In this document: piece after piece, positions 8,288 through 16,298 of the stretch
Numbering within the stretch: position 1 is the first letter of the stretch
Layout of the letters: each line of letters opens with the position of its first letter
Assembly: GCA_041675165.1 (NCBI GenBank)
Contig: JBAYUI010000002.1
Span: forward strand, 8,440 to 72,439
Length of the DNA: 64,000 nt
Reading direction: 5' to 3'
From: CAIKZD01 sp041675165
GTDB taxonomy: Bacteria > Patescibacteriota > Minisyncoccia > Moranbacterales > UBA2206
Program-made: the position numbers and the translations under genes
The notes under the pieces: model-generated
Seen by the model: only the letters and a program-made list of their open reading frames with translations
Told to the model about the DNA's origin: nothing
Database searches by the model: none

Positions 8288-9364
8288 ATGGATATTGAAA
8301 AATTAGAGGTTTTCTTGCAAGAACACAATCAGCCGAAATTTCGTTTGAAACAGGTCAAAAAAGCCATTTTCCAGGATGGGATTTCGAGCTTTTCAGAAAT
8401 TACGACACTGAGCAAGGAATTGCGCGAAGAATTGGCCAAAAAGATGGAAGTATTGTCTTTTTCGGTGGAAAAAGTATTAGTTTCCAAAGATGGAAAATCG
8501 GCCAAGGCACTCTTTAAGTTGCAGGACGGGAAATTCATCGAAGCAGTCCTGATTTCTCCGCTTGAAAACACTTGGTCAGTGTGTGTTTCGTCGCAAGTCG
8601 GCTGTCCGTTGGGATGTGAATTTTGTTCAACGGGGCAGATGGGTTTCGTGCGGAATCTGACGGCCGAAGAAATCACGGATCAGGTTTTGTTCTGGAAAAA
8701 CTTCCTCCGTAACCCCTCCGGTTTCACAACCCCTCCGCCCCGATTACGGGGCACCTCCCCTGAATACAGGAGAGGGGGAGTATTGAGCAATGTCGTCTAC
8801 ATGGGGATGGGGGAGCCGTTCCTCAATTGGAAGGAAGTGAGCCGAAGCTTGCATGATCTCATCGATCCGGAGTTGTTCGGTTTCGGCGCGCGGAGCATTT
8901 CGGTTTCCACGGCCGGCATTCCGGAAGGAATTCTCAAAATGGCTGAGGAATTTCCACAAGTGAATCTGGCACTGTCACTGCATTTCGGAAGGGATGAAAA
9001 AAGAAGTGAGATTATGCCCATCAATCGTCAGTATAATCTGGAAGCTGTTCGAGAAGCACTCTGGAAATATTTTGAGCTGTCTAATCGAAAAGTTTTTTTG
9101 GAATACGTGATGCTTAGTGGAATAAATGACAGCCAAAAGGACGCGGAGTCCTTGGCGCGTTTCGTGAAATCCATCGGTAAGCTGCAACTTTTGCACATCA
9201 ATCTGATCCGCTATAGCGCGACGGGTTCGAAATTCAAACCCTCAAGCAAAGAGCAGACGTTGAAATTCAAGAATTATTTATTGAGCCAGAATCTGAGCGT
9301 GACCATCCGGAAAAGCTTAGGGGAAGAAATACAGGGGGCGTGCGGACAACTCGCTTCGCACTAA
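8288..9364 (+). CDS. rlmN: 23S rRNA (A2503-C2) / tRNA adenine methyltransferase, radical SAM
   Basis: RlmN methylates C2 of A2503 in 23S rRNA and A37 of some tRNAs. The radical-SAM cysteines Cys106, Cys110 and Cys113 lie in GCPLGCEFCSTG. MGMGEPFLN, SVSTAGI, LALSLH and the C-terminal SLGEEIQGACGQL (with the second catalytic Cys) are all present. The 358-aa length is usual. An insert of about 24 residues (PSGFTTPPPRLRGTSPEYRR), coded by a GC-rich palindromic repeat at 8710-8781, sits between LFWKNFLR and VVYMGMGEP. The frame is preserved across it, so the protein is probably still active. dxs follows 31 bases downstream. Confidence 0.95.
   Translation: MDIEKLEVFLQEHNQPKFRLKQVKKAIFQDGISSFSEITTLSKELREELAKKMEVLSFSVEKVLVSKDGKSAKALFKLQDGKFIEAVLISPLENTWSVCVSSQVGCPLGCEFCSTGQMGFVRNLTAEEITDQVLFWKNFLRNPSGFTTPPPRLRGTSPEYRRGGVLSNVVYMGMGEPFLNWKEVSRSLHDLIDPELFGFGARSISVSTAGIPEGILKMAEEFPQVNLALSLHFGRDEKRSEIMPINRQYNLEAVREALWKYFELSNRKVFLEYVMLSGINDSQKDAESLARFVKSIGKLQLLHINLIRYSATGSKFKPSSKEQTLKFKNYLLSQNLSVTIRKSLGEEIQGACGQLASH
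8710..8781. repeat. GC-rich palindromic element inserted in frame in rlmN
   Basis: The 72-base stretch holds CCCCTCCGCCCCGATTAC, CCCGATTACGGGG and CACCTCCCCTGAATAC followed by GGAGAGGGGG. A close relative with the same word order lies at 10855-10920 inside dxs. Both can fold into hairpins and both keep the host frame, like Rickettsia palindromic elements. Confidence 0.8.
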
Positions 9365-9395
9365 CTTTCGCTGTTTAAATATATGCAATATATTT

Positions 9396-11321
9396 ATGAA
9401 AAAAAATAAATCAAAAAAAATATTAGACTCGATCAATTTTCCGGCTGACCTGAGAAAATTGCCAAAAGAAAAGTTGTCCGAGCTGTGCAAAGAAGTGCGG
9501 CAGTTTTTGATCGATAGTGTGGCGGTGACGGGCGGGCATTTCGGCTCGAATTTGGGCGTGGTGGAGCTGACCGTGGCTTTGCATTATGTTTTTGAAACGC
9601 CGCAAGATAAATTGATCTGGGACGTTGGGCATCAGAGTTATCCGCATAAGATCCTGACTGGAAGAAAAGACAAAATGACGACGATCCGTAAATTTGGCGG
9701 GCTGGCACCTTTTCCCCGAAGGGAAGAAAGCGAATATGACACTTTCAATGTGGGGCACTCCAGCACTTCTATCGGGGCGGCCGCCGGTATGGCGCTAGCC
9801 GAGCGTGACAAAAAAAATCCGGCGCAAATCGTGGCTATCATTGGGGATGGGGCGCTGACTGGCGGGATGGCTTTGGAAGCGCTGAACCACGCGGGCGATG
9901 CGGCATCTGATATGCTGGTGATTCTGAATGACAATAAGATGTCCATTTCGCCGAACGTCGGGGCGATGGGTCAATATCTGACGCGACTCATTTCCTCGCC
10001 AGCTTACGTGAATACGCGTGCCAAGGGGCGGGAATTTTTTGATGCCGCGCCGCGCCTTAAAAGGATCCTGATGCGCGCCGAATCGCACACCAAAGGTATG
10101 ATAGTGCCCGGCACGCTGTTCGAAGAATTGGGTTTTGAATATTATGGTCCGATCGATGGACACGATGTTTTGTCTTTGGTGGAAGTGCTTGAGAATTTGA
10201 AAAAAATCAAAGGGCCGAAATTTTTGCATATCTTGACCAAAAAAGGCAAGGGCTATGCTCCCGCTGAAAATGACCGTTTGTCTTTTCATGCGGTGAAACC
10301 GTTTGATCCCATAACAGGCAAAAATATTCCCGGCAAACAAAAAAGCAGTAGCTATACAGATATTTTTTCACAGTGGATCTGTGACAAGGCCGCGAAGGAA
10401 AAAAATTTGCACGCCATCACACCGGCCATGTGCCATGGTTCCGGTCTGGTTGAGTTCAAAGAAAAATTTCCCTCTCGCTATCATGATGTGGGCATCGCTG
10501 AACAGCACGCGCTCACTCTGGCCGCGGGACTGGCTGCGGCGGGGAAAAAACCGGTCGTGGCCATCTATTCATCTTTTTTGCAAAGAGCTTATGACCAACT
10601 CATCCATGACATTGCTCTCCAAAATTTGAACGTCCTTTTGGCGATCGACCGCGCCGGCATTGTCGGGCCGGACGGCGCCACACATGCCGGCAGTTTCGAT
10701 CTGTCATTTCTGCGGGTCATTCCCAATCTCGTTATTATGGCGCCGAGGAATATCAGTGAATGTCGCGCTATGCTGGAAGTTGGTTTTGATCATAAGGGGC
10801 CGGTGGCGGTGCGTTATCCGAGAGGCGGGGATGTTGTTTCTTTGCAACCCCAACTGCAACCACAACCCCTCCGCTCCGACGATTACGTCGGAGCACCTCC
10901 CCTGAGTACAGGGGAGGGGGAATCACTCAAAATGGAAATTGGCAAGGCGCAGGTTTTGCGTGCTGGAAGAAACATTGCCATCTTGGCGTTCGGGGCGATG
11001 GTGGAAAGATGCAAAGCAGTGGCTGAAAATTTGGATGCTACTTTGATCAATATGCGGTTTGTGAAACCGTTGGATGAAAAATTGCTGGAAGAATTAGCCA
11101 AGACGCATAAATATTTCATCACCGTCGAAGACAACGCCGTTCTCGGCGGCGCCGGCAGTGCGGTGGCCGAGTTTGTGTTGAATAATAAACTTTCTATTTC
11201 CATCAAAAACCTTGGTCTGCCCGATGAATTTTTGCCGCACGGTACGCGGGAAGAAATTTTGGCTCTGGCTGGCCTTTCGGGGGAGGAGATTGAAAAGGCG
11301 GTGAGGCGGTTTGTGGGATAG
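9396..11321 (+). CDS. dxs: 1-deoxy-D-xylulose-5-phosphate synthase
   Basis: Dxs condenses pyruvate and glyceraldehyde-3-phosphate with thiamine diphosphate, the first step of the MEP isoprenoid pathway. The protein (641 aa) has the full transketolase layout: GHFGSNLGVVELTVALHYVF and DVGHQSYPHKILTGR near the N-terminus, the cofactor motif GDGALTGG...NDN, the pyrimidine-domain DRAGIVGPDGATHAG and a C-terminal transketolase domain. Residues about 484-509 (QPQLQPQPLRSDDYVGAPP) are coded by a palindromic repeat in the linker to the last domain. No other MEP gene is in the window. Confidence 0.95.
   Translation: MKKNKSKKILDSINFPADLRKLPKEKLSELCKEVRQFLIDSVAVTGGHFGSNLGVVELTVALHYVFETPQDKLIWDVGHQSYPHKILTGRKDKMTTIRKFGGLAPFPRREESEYDTFNVGHSSTSIGAAAGMALAERDKKNPAQIVAIIGDGALTGGMALEALNHAGDAASDMLVILNDNKMSISPNVGAMGQYLTRLISSPAYVNTRAKGREFFDAAPRLKRILMRAESHTKGMIVPGTLFEELGFEYYGPIDGHDVLSLVEVLENLKKIKGPKFLHILTKKGKGYAPAENDRLSFHAVKPFDPITGKNIPGKQKSSSYTDIFSQWICDKAAKEKNLHAITPAMCHGSGLVEFKEKFPSRYHDVGIAEQHALTLAAGLAAAGKKPVVAIYSSFLQRAYDQLIHDIALQNLNVLLAIDRAGIVGPDGATHAGSFDLSFLRVIPNLVIMAPRNISECRAMLEVGFDHKGPVAVRYPRGGDVVSLQPQLQPQPLRSDDYVGAPPLSTGEGESLKMEIGKAQVLRAGRNIAILAFGAMVERCKAVAENLDATLINMRFVKPLDEKLLEELAKTHKYFITVEDNAVLGGAGSAVAEFVLNNKLSISIKNLGLPDEFLPHGTREEILALAGLSGEEIEKAVRRFVG
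10846..10922. repeat. GC-rich palindromic element inserted in frame in dxs
   Basis: The stretch contains CCCCTCCGCTCCGACG, TCCGACGATTACGTCGGA (a perfect inverted repeat) and CACCTCCCCTGAGTACAG followed by GGGAGGGGG. It matches the rlmN insert at 8710-8781 in word order and keeps the dxs frame. Confidence 0.8.
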
Positions 11322-11377
11322 AAAAAATATATTTATAGAGGCTTCTACGGAGACCTCTATTTTGTTATCAGTAGGAC

Positions 11378-11405
11378 TTGCATCTTTTTCACATAATGAT
11401 ATAAT
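11378..11405 (+). promoter_or_regulatory. Probable dinD promoter
   Basis: TTGCAT, a 16-base spacer and TATAAT lie 28 bases before the dinD ATG. No classical LexA box is apparent to me. Confidence 0.6.
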
Positions 11406-11433
11406 ATCATTGAAATCATTTAAAACAAAAAAG

Positions 11434-12237
11434 ATGAAAAATATTTTTGAAGAGATAAAAAGAATCAATGAATATGGAAGTGAATATTGGTCGGCGCGGG
11501 AGCTGTCTAAGGCGCTTGATTATTTTGATTATCGTAATTTTATAAAGGCCGTAGATAAGGCCAAAGAAGCTTGCAAAAATAGTGGAGAAGTTATCCACAA
11601 CCATTTTGTTGATGCCAACGAAATGGTTGCAATTGGTTCTAGCGCAAAAAGACAGGTAGATACGATTTATTTGTCCCGCTATGCTTGCTATTTGATTATT
11701 CAAAATTCTGACCCATCTAAAGAAATTGTTGCTTTGGGGCAGACATATTTTGCGTTGCAAACTAGACGGCAAGAAAAGACTGATCAGTTGATAGAAGACA
11801 GCAAGCGGATCAATTTGCGCCAGGAAATGAAAAAGCATAATACTTCTTTGGCAGAAGCGGCGACAAATGCCGGAGTGGAAAATTATGGCAAGTTCCAAAA
11901 CTATGGCTATAAAGGATTGTATGGCGGGCTGGATGCCAATGATATCCATGAAAAGAAAAAATTGAAAAAATCACAAAAAATTTTGGATCACATGGGCAGT
12001 GAAGAATTGGCCGCAAATTTGTTCCGTGCTACGCAAGCTGATGCAAAATTACGTCGGGAAAAAATCCAAGGCGAGATGAATGCGAATCTGACGCATTACG
12101 CAGTCGGACAAAAAGTTCGGAAAACCATCGAAGAGTTGGGCGGCGAAATGCCCGAAGATCTGCCCAGCACTGATGGCATCTGCCAAGCCAAGACTCGCGT
12201 TAGGAAAATAGACCAGAAGAAGATAGTAGGAGAGTAA
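11434..12237 (+). CDS. dinD: DNA-damage-inducible protein D
   Basis: The protein (267 aa from this ATG) aligns with E. coli DinD in length and layout. A BRO-N-like N-terminus (YWSARELSKALDYFDYRNFIKAVDKA) leads to YLSRYACYLIIQNSDPSK and VALGQTYFALQTRRQE. A C-terminal helical part follows (LAANLFRATQADAKLRREK, AVGQKVRKTIEELGG). DinD binds RecA-DNA filaments in E. coli and is SOS-induced; whether that holds here is unknown. The upstream in-frame extension to 11311 overlaps dxs and the promoter, so ATG 11434 is preferred. It sits next to a PD-(D/E)XK protein in the accessory segment. Confidence 0.9.
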   Translation: MKNIFEEIKRINEYGSEYWSARELSKALDYFDYRNFIKAVDKAKEACKNSGEVIHNHFVDANEMVAIGSSAKRQVDTIYLSRYACYLIIQNSDPSKEIVALGQTYFALQTRRQEKTDQLIEDSKRINLRQEMKKHNTSLAEAATNAGVENYGKFQNYGYKGLYGGLDANDIHEKKKLKKSQKILDHMGSEELAANLFRATQADAKLRREKIQGEMNANLTHYAVGQKVRKTIEELGGEMPEDLPSTDGICQAKTRVRKIDQKKIVGE

Positions 12238-12324
12238 AGATTAAAAAATATTACTTTTATTGCATTTTTGCCAATTTTTATTTAGTGGAGTATGCTGGAG
12301 GAGTTTAAAGTTGAGGAAAGGGGC

Positions 12325-12353
12325 TTGACGGTGCGGAGTTATTGATATATAAT
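12325..12353 (+). promoter_or_regulatory. Strong sigma70-type promoter
   Basis: TTGACG, a 17-base spacer and TATAAT, close to consensus. It would give a leader of about 125 bases before ATG 12484, in which I see no second gene. Confidence 0.8.
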
Positions 12354-12483
12354 TTACGCATAAAAACAGAAACACAAAAGGAAAGAAGAAAAATTTACGA
12401 TTTTTGTCCGACAGACTGAAAAAGGACCGAATCTTAAAATCAAATACGGGTGAGTTTGCTTTTAAAAAAGGAAATTAGAAAGT

Positions 12484-13965
12484 ATGCCGCGACAATGCGT
12501 AGTATATTTTCTGGTTTCCTTTTTTTGTGGCATTATGGCAATTTTATTAAGTGAATATTTAGGAGTAGATGCAAAAACTTTAAAAAATAAAGGCGTGTTC
12601 GACATGGTTATAGGGATAGATACGAAACTCTTTATTGATCCTCTTTTATTCAAAAAATGTGGAATTGCAGAATTTGTAGATTCCCGAAAAAAAATAATAT
12701 TATATTTTAAAAAAGTTGTATCTCTTATAAAATATTTTTCAAACGATAGGGCACGTGAAGCTGCCATTCAATTGCTTACCTTTCCGGAACCTAAGGGCGT
12801 ATCAATTGGTTATGGTTCAGACAATGATGATGGAAATGCGATTGGACCAAAACTTGCAAAGCGACTAGCTGAATCTGGTCGAGAGATTTACGAAATGGGG
12901 ATAGAAGATCCAGAAATATTTGAATTATTAGGATTATTTGAAGAAGATTTTGGTCCTGACAGACTAAGTGATATGATAATAAATATAGTGTTATCTGATT
13001 TTTTTCGATATACTGAAAGAATTTGCGATGAACTTAAAATTAAACATACTTATGAATTTTTCCATGAGGATCATGAATTTTATTTGCCTCAACATCCCGA
13101 TAAGCATGGATATTTGATATTTATTCCTGAGAAATTTCTTAGAAATTTGCCCGTAGCTTCTTCATGGGAGGAGGTGTGCGAATCCGCTCGATTTAATCAG
13201 GAATTGAGGAATCGTTTGAACAAGATGATGGCGGGTGTATTTAAAGGAAGCCATAGTAAAACAACAAAAAAACAATTAAGAGAGATTATTTTTAATAATA
13301 AAAATAATGTAAAGGAGCTTCTGGATGTGTATAAGGAGCTTGATCCGAGTGCATATGATTTTTTAGCTGATGTCCAGGGACACGGATTGTGGTATCAGAA
13401 GGGGAAAGAGATATTCGAAAAATATTATGAGTCTGAAAAATGCGAGAAACCAAAAAACATATGCGACCTTGATTCGTTTGTAGTGCGCATGATCAATCAA
13501 TATAAGAGGGCAATTGAGGAAGTGGGCGCGAATAAAATTTTATACTCTTTTAAAAAAGACAAATTTCATCCACATCGAGAGGAAATTGCTCAGCTTGTAT
13601 TCTTGATTGTTGCAGATCTGAATTGCCAAAAGCAAGGAGTGTTTCTCGCCAGAGAATCAAATTATGGGCATGGCCCAGTAGATTTCTCCTTGGGGATAGG
13701 ATATGATGAAAAAATTTTGGTGGAAATTAAAAAAAGTTCTAACCCTAATCTAATAAAGGGTTATATGGCACAACTTCCTGATTATGAAAAAAGTGAACAT
13801 TCTGCAAAAAGTTATTTCGTAGTTTTGATTGTTGATGAAAATAAAGAAAAAATCAAAAGACTTCTATCTAAAAAAACAGAGGCTAATAAAGAAGGGAAGA
13901 AATCCCCTGATATTATACTTATAGATGCAACAATTAAACCGTCTCCTAGTAAGCTAAGAACTTAA
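12484..13965 (+). CDS. Large protein of unknown function with a C-terminal PD-(D/E)XK nuclease-like domain
   Basis: I do not recognise the named family. The first part (SEYLGVDAKTLKNKGVFDM, IDTKLFIDPLLFK) is followed by GYGSDNDDGNAIGPKLA and FGPDRLSDMIINIV. Near the C-terminus, REEIAQLVFLIVADL, then VDFSLGIGYDEKILVEIKK gives Asp400 and Glu414-x-Lys416, the spacing of a PD-(D/E)XK nuclease core, followed by a Gln/Tyr-containing helix (YMAQLPDYEK). The gene is AT-rich and has its own strong promoter next to dinD, which suggests an acquired or defence-type locus. The start could instead be ATG 12535, just before SEYLGV; neither has a strong ribosome site. Confidence 0.7.
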   Translation: MPRQCVVYFLVSFFCGIMAILLSEYLGVDAKTLKNKGVFDMVIGIDTKLFIDPLLFKKCGIAEFVDSRKKIILYFKKVVSLIKYFSNDRAREAAIQLLTFPEPKGVSIGYGSDNDDGNAIGPKLAKRLAESGREIYEMGIEDPEIFELLGLFEEDFGPDRLSDMIINIVLSDFFRYTERICDELKIKHTYEFFHEDHEFYLPQHPDKHGYLIFIPEKFLRNLPVASSWEEVCESARFNQELRNRLNKMMAGVFKGSHSKTTKKQLREIIFNNKNNVKELLDVYKELDPSAYDFLADVQGHGLWYQKGKEIFEKYYESEKCEKPKNICDLDSFVVRMINQYKRAIEEVGANKILYSFKKDKFHPHREEIAQLVFLIVADLNCQKQGVFLARESNYGHGPVDFSLGIGYDEKILVEIKKSSNPNLIKGYMAQLPDYEKSEHSAKSYFVVLIVDENKEKIKRLLSKKTEANKEGKKSPDIILIDATIKPSPSKLRT

Positions 13966-14035
13966 AATAAAAACAAGATTCGGCAAATAGGTCGATGCCG
14001 ATATAATTCGAAATAATAACTAATAAAAAAATAAA

Positions 14036-14209
14036 ATGAACAGACTTGAAGTTTATCAAGGTAACGATGGAAAATATTACTGCAGGCTTGTGGCAAGCAA
14101 TAATACTATTGTATGCTGGACAGAGGGATACAATTCACACGAGAATGCCCTAAAGGCAGCAATGTGGATAAAAAAGAATGCTGGTTTTGCCATCATCATG
14201 GAAAAATAA
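14036..14209 (+). CDS. DUF1508 (YegP-like) single-domain protein, 57 aa
   Basis: Short gene with the DUF1508 pattern: LEVYQGNDGKYYCRLVASNN, then a turn and EGYNSHENALKAAMWIKKNA. In other bacteria the domain (about 50 aa) often occurs as a tandem pair, as in YegP; here there is one copy. The function of the family is not established. It has no obvious ribosome site and lies 70 bases after the PD-(D/E)XK gene, possibly on the same transcript, with a terminator candidate at 14341. Confidence 0.8.
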   Translation: MNRLEVYQGNDGKYYCRLVASNNTIVCWTEGYNSHENALKAAMWIKKNAGFAIIMEK

Positions 14210-14340
14210 TTTCACATTTCATTAGAACCTGAGGAATGACTTATGCTGTCGTTGGATATAAAACTACGATGATTGCGGATTTTACCCGCGGGACATAAGA
14301 ACAATGATTCCAATTGTGATTGAAGAAGTTATTTTGCAAG

Positions 14341-14371
14341 AACCAGCTCGATTAGGGCTGGTTTTTGTTTC
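14341..14371 (+). terminator. Probable terminator
   Basis: A 7-bp stem AACCAGC/GCTGGTT with an 8-base loop is followed by a T-rich run. It lies downstream of the DUF1508 gene. The 14210-14530 interval otherwise shows no gene I can support. Confidence 0.6.
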
Positions 14372-14530
14372 CACTGGAATTCCCCGTTTGTGTTGTCTGG
14401 GATTTTTGATAAGCTCAAGGGTGAGAAAGAGCTGATTTTTTTGAAGGAGAAAAATATCAAGCATTGCATCGGCTTTGAAAATAGATGAAATTGTTGAAAG
14501 AATTAATTCATGAATTAACTCCTGAATTTT

Positions 14531-14573
14531 AAAAGGGCAAACTCCGCTTTGAGGAATTTGCCCTTTTGTTTTT
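14531..14573. terminator. Bidirectional terminator
   Basis: AAAAGGGCAAA (14531-14541) pairs with TTTGCCCTTTT (14557-14567), giving T-tracts on both strands. On the reverse strand it ends the gene at 14594-15274. Confidence 0.8.
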
Positions 14574-14593
14574 TGCGATACAAGCCAACTGGA

Positions 14594-15274
14594 TCAGATT
14601 TGTTTTCTGCCCAACTTGATGTCGATAGCCTCGAAGATGTATTTGACGTATTCGGTGATTGTCATGCCTTCTGGTCGGGCACTCGGATCGTTTTCTGTGG
14701 ATTCATCGGCGCGACGCAAGATTTCTTGCACCTGTTCGTCATCGAAACTGATGAGGCCGAGGAAATGATATTTTCCGAGCTCAAGCGCCAGGTCTTCCCA
14801 TTCTTTGAGACCGGAGCAGGCGCCGGAACAGAAAATTTGGAAGTGATGGCCTCTCTGGGATATGAAATAGAAAAACAGTTCGGCCGAGCCGCCCCATTCG
14901 CCGTTTTTCGGATTACGGCTTTCATGGGAACAGATATGATTCTTGTGACGCGTCGTACGAGCCACTTTCTCCTGGCAGAAAATCCTGCAATTATTCTCGA
15001 AATCTTCACTAGGAAAACTTTTGCCGATTTTTTCTACGAACCCGAAATGATGTTGGGCCTGGTAGAAAATACTGGTGCTCCAGACCGCGCGGCGCTCGGG
15101 AACCGCAGTCAGGCCATTTTCCAGCATCAGCGTCAGCACATCTTCGGTTGCGCCGGCAAAGGTTCTCTCTATCCACCGATCATCATTATTGAAAAAGCGC
15201 CGGTAGAGTTCAGGATGATCCTTCTCCTTGACTATGATTGGAGCAAGGTCTTCGATTCTGTTGATTGATGACAT
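14594..15274 (-). CDS. Unknown protein under a palindromic operator
   Basis: I do not recognise this 227-aa protein. It begins MSSINRIEDLAPIIVKEK and is predicted soluble. The centre is rich in Cys and His (CRIFCQEK, HKNHICSHES, CSGACSG), which could bind metal, and the C-terminus is acidic and helical (FDDEQVQEILRRADES). Start ATG 15274 is supported by AAGGAG eight bases upstream, stronger than most sites in this window. A consensus promoter with an internal perfect inverted repeat lies at 15337-15365 and a strong terminator follows the stop. This complete single-gene unit on the reverse strand is more convincing than the overlapping forward frame. Confidence 0.65.
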   Translation of the reverse strand: MSSINRIEDLAPIIVKEKDHPELYRRFFNNDDRWIERTFAGATEDVLTLMLENGLTAVPERRAVWSTSIFYQAQHHFGFVEKIGKSFPSEDFENNCRIFCQEKVARTTRHKNHICSHESRNPKNGEWGGSAELFFYFISQRGHHFQIFCSGACSGLKEWEDLALELGKYHFLGLISFDDEQVQEILRRADESTENDPSARPEGMTITEYVKYIFEAIDIKLGRKQI

Positions 15275-15336
15275 GGCATCTCTCCTTCTCGTTTGATTTT
15301 TTTGGTTAGGTACAACGTTGATTAAAACAACATTGC

Positions 15337-15365
15337 ATAGTACCATCTGTACTATTTTGTGTCAA
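15337..15365 (-). promoter_or_regulatory. Promoter with an operator-like palindrome between -35 and -10
   Basis: Read on the reverse strand: TTGACA (15365-15360), a 17-base spacer, TACTAT (15342-15337). The perfect inverted repeat TAGTAC-n5-GTACTA (15338-15354) fills most of the spacer and touches the -10. A repressor bound there would block RNA polymerase; the repressor is not identified. Confidence 0.75.
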
Positions 15366-15399
15366 GCAGCTGAAATTTACCGTTTCAAAACACTAAACT

Positions 15400-15451
15400 G
15401 GAAAAAAAGTGGCCACATCGGTCGTGCAGGTTCGAGTCCCGCTCTGGGCAC
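15400..15451 (+). pseudogene. Degenerate tRNA, 3' half retained (tRNA-Leu-like)
   Basis: GTGCAGGTTCGAGTCCCGC (T-arm) followed by TCTGGGC and A (acceptor 3' strand plus discriminator) looks like the end of a tRNA. The matching 5' acceptor GCCCAGA and a D-arm are missing upstream. GTGG and ACATCGGTC just before it may be remains of the body of a class II tRNA. No intact copy is in the window. Such 3' ends can also mark integration sites. Confidence 0.6.
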
Positions 15452-15462
15452 GATAAAATATG

Positions 15463-15491
15463 AAAGAGACTTTTTGCTGGTCTCTTTTTTA
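15463..15491 (+). terminator. Terminator after the tRNA remnant
   Basis: AAAGAGAC (15463-15470) pairs with GTCTCTTT (15480-15487), followed by T. It suggests the tRNA-like sequence was once a transcribed tRNA gene with its own terminator. Confidence 0.75.
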
Positions 15492-15570
15492 TTGCGCTGG
15501 AATTTTCCGGCAGGGAACAAATTTTCCATAGCCTACAAATGCCTGAAGCAAGCTGTTTTTAGCACTACTA

Positions 15571-15599
15571 TTGACTTTTTGTCAAAAATGTGCTATTAT
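15571..15599 (+). promoter_or_regulatory. Strong promoter with extended -10
   Basis: TTGACT, a 17-base spacer and TATTAT preceded by TGTGC. It shares TTGACTTTTTG and TGTGCTAT with the promoter at 41526-41554. It drives the two small genes at 15696 and 16068. Confidence 0.85.
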
Positions 15600-15695
15600 T
15601 CTTAGAATTCTGAAAAATGGATTCGATCGGTAAATAAGTTCTTTTCAGCGCATCTTTTGGCTGACAAATTGAAAACCTTTTACGGAGGAACGGAA

Positions 15696-16064
15696 ATGAT
15701 GGAGAATAAGATGAAAGAAGCTGAAATTGAGGAAGAAGGTTTTTGGGACTATGCGAGAATGACAATCGCGTCATTGGTAGCAGTTGCCTTTCTTTGTATC
15801 TTGGGCGTGCATTTTTTCTTCGGAATAGATGCGCTTTATCAAGATGGTCATTTCAGCTATGAGCTTGGAAATCATCCTGGCGTGACAGAAATCAGCAGCA
15901 TTTGCAGGAGGGATTTTTTTCCGGAAATAATTCAAGAGGAGTCTGCCACATCAAACGCTTTGGGGCCTATTATGCCTAAGGAGAGTGATTTGACGGGGGA
16001 ATGGTTTTCAGGGAGACTTGTATGGCCTGCTATCTGGCTAGAAAAATCAGAAAAGGAGAAATGA
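15696..16064 (+). CDS. Small single-pass membrane protein of unknown function
   Basis: The protein (122 aa) starts with a charged segment (MENKMKEAEIEEE) and has one strong membrane helix at about residues 20-40 (MTIASLVAVAFLCILGVHFFF). The remaining 80 residues would lie outside the membrane and show no family I know. ATG 15696 is chosen because ACGGAGGAACGGAA sits just before it; the in-frame extension to 15657 has no such site. A four-base gap and AAGGAG link it to a 51-aa gene, and both end at one terminator, so this is a two-gene operon with unusually strong expression signals. Confidence 0.65.
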   Translation: MMENKMKEAEIEEEGFWDYARMTIASLVAVAFLCILGVHFFFGIDALYQDGHFSYELGNHPGVTEISSICRRDFFPEIIQEESATSNALGPIMPKESDLTGEWFSGRLVWPAIWLEKSEKEK

Positions 16065-16067
16065 CGC

Positions 16068-16223
16068 ATGTACAATAAGGAAGAAGGCGGCAATGTCCCG
16101 TCTACAAAAACGGAAACGGGCAAAGGGACTATAAGCCCATATAGCCAATATTCCCAAAAAGATAGGGAGGAGATTTATCAAGTCCTTGAAGGAGTGAAGA
16201 AAGTTCTAGATTCCATGTTTTAG
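16068..16223 (+). CDS. 51-aa soluble protein of unknown function
   Basis: A short gene with AAAGGAG 9 bases before its ATG, placed three bases after the stop of the membrane protein gene. The product is hydrophilic: a Gly/Thr/Ser-rich first half (GGNVPSTKTETGKGTISPYS) and an amphipathic C-terminal helix (REEIYQVLEGVKKVLDSMF). No family is recognised. The operon position suggests it works with its membrane neighbour. Confidence 0.6.
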   Translation: MYNKEEGGNVPSTKTETGKGTISPYSQYSQKDREEIYQVLEGVKKVLDSMF

Positions 16224-16248
16224 GAGGCGGTAATCCGCTGGAAAATGG

Positions 16249-16288
16249 AATAGCCATTCGTCAAAATCTGACGGACGGCTATTTTTTA
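16249..16288 (+). terminator. Terminator of the two-gene operon
   Basis: AATAGCC...CGTCA pairs with TGACG...GGCTATT around an AAATC loop, followed by six T. Confidence 0.85.
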
Positions 16289-16298
16289 TTCTCGTGGA

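Noticed and set aside
11311..11433. N-terminal extension of DinD
   Set aside because: It overlaps the end of dxs and the dinD promoter, and DinD homologues begin at the ATG at 11434.
14549..15268. Forward open frame of 239 codons antisense to the 14594-15274 gene
   Set aside because: The reverse frame has a consensus promoter, operator, strong ribosome site and terminator; the forward one has none of these and begins inside the terminator.
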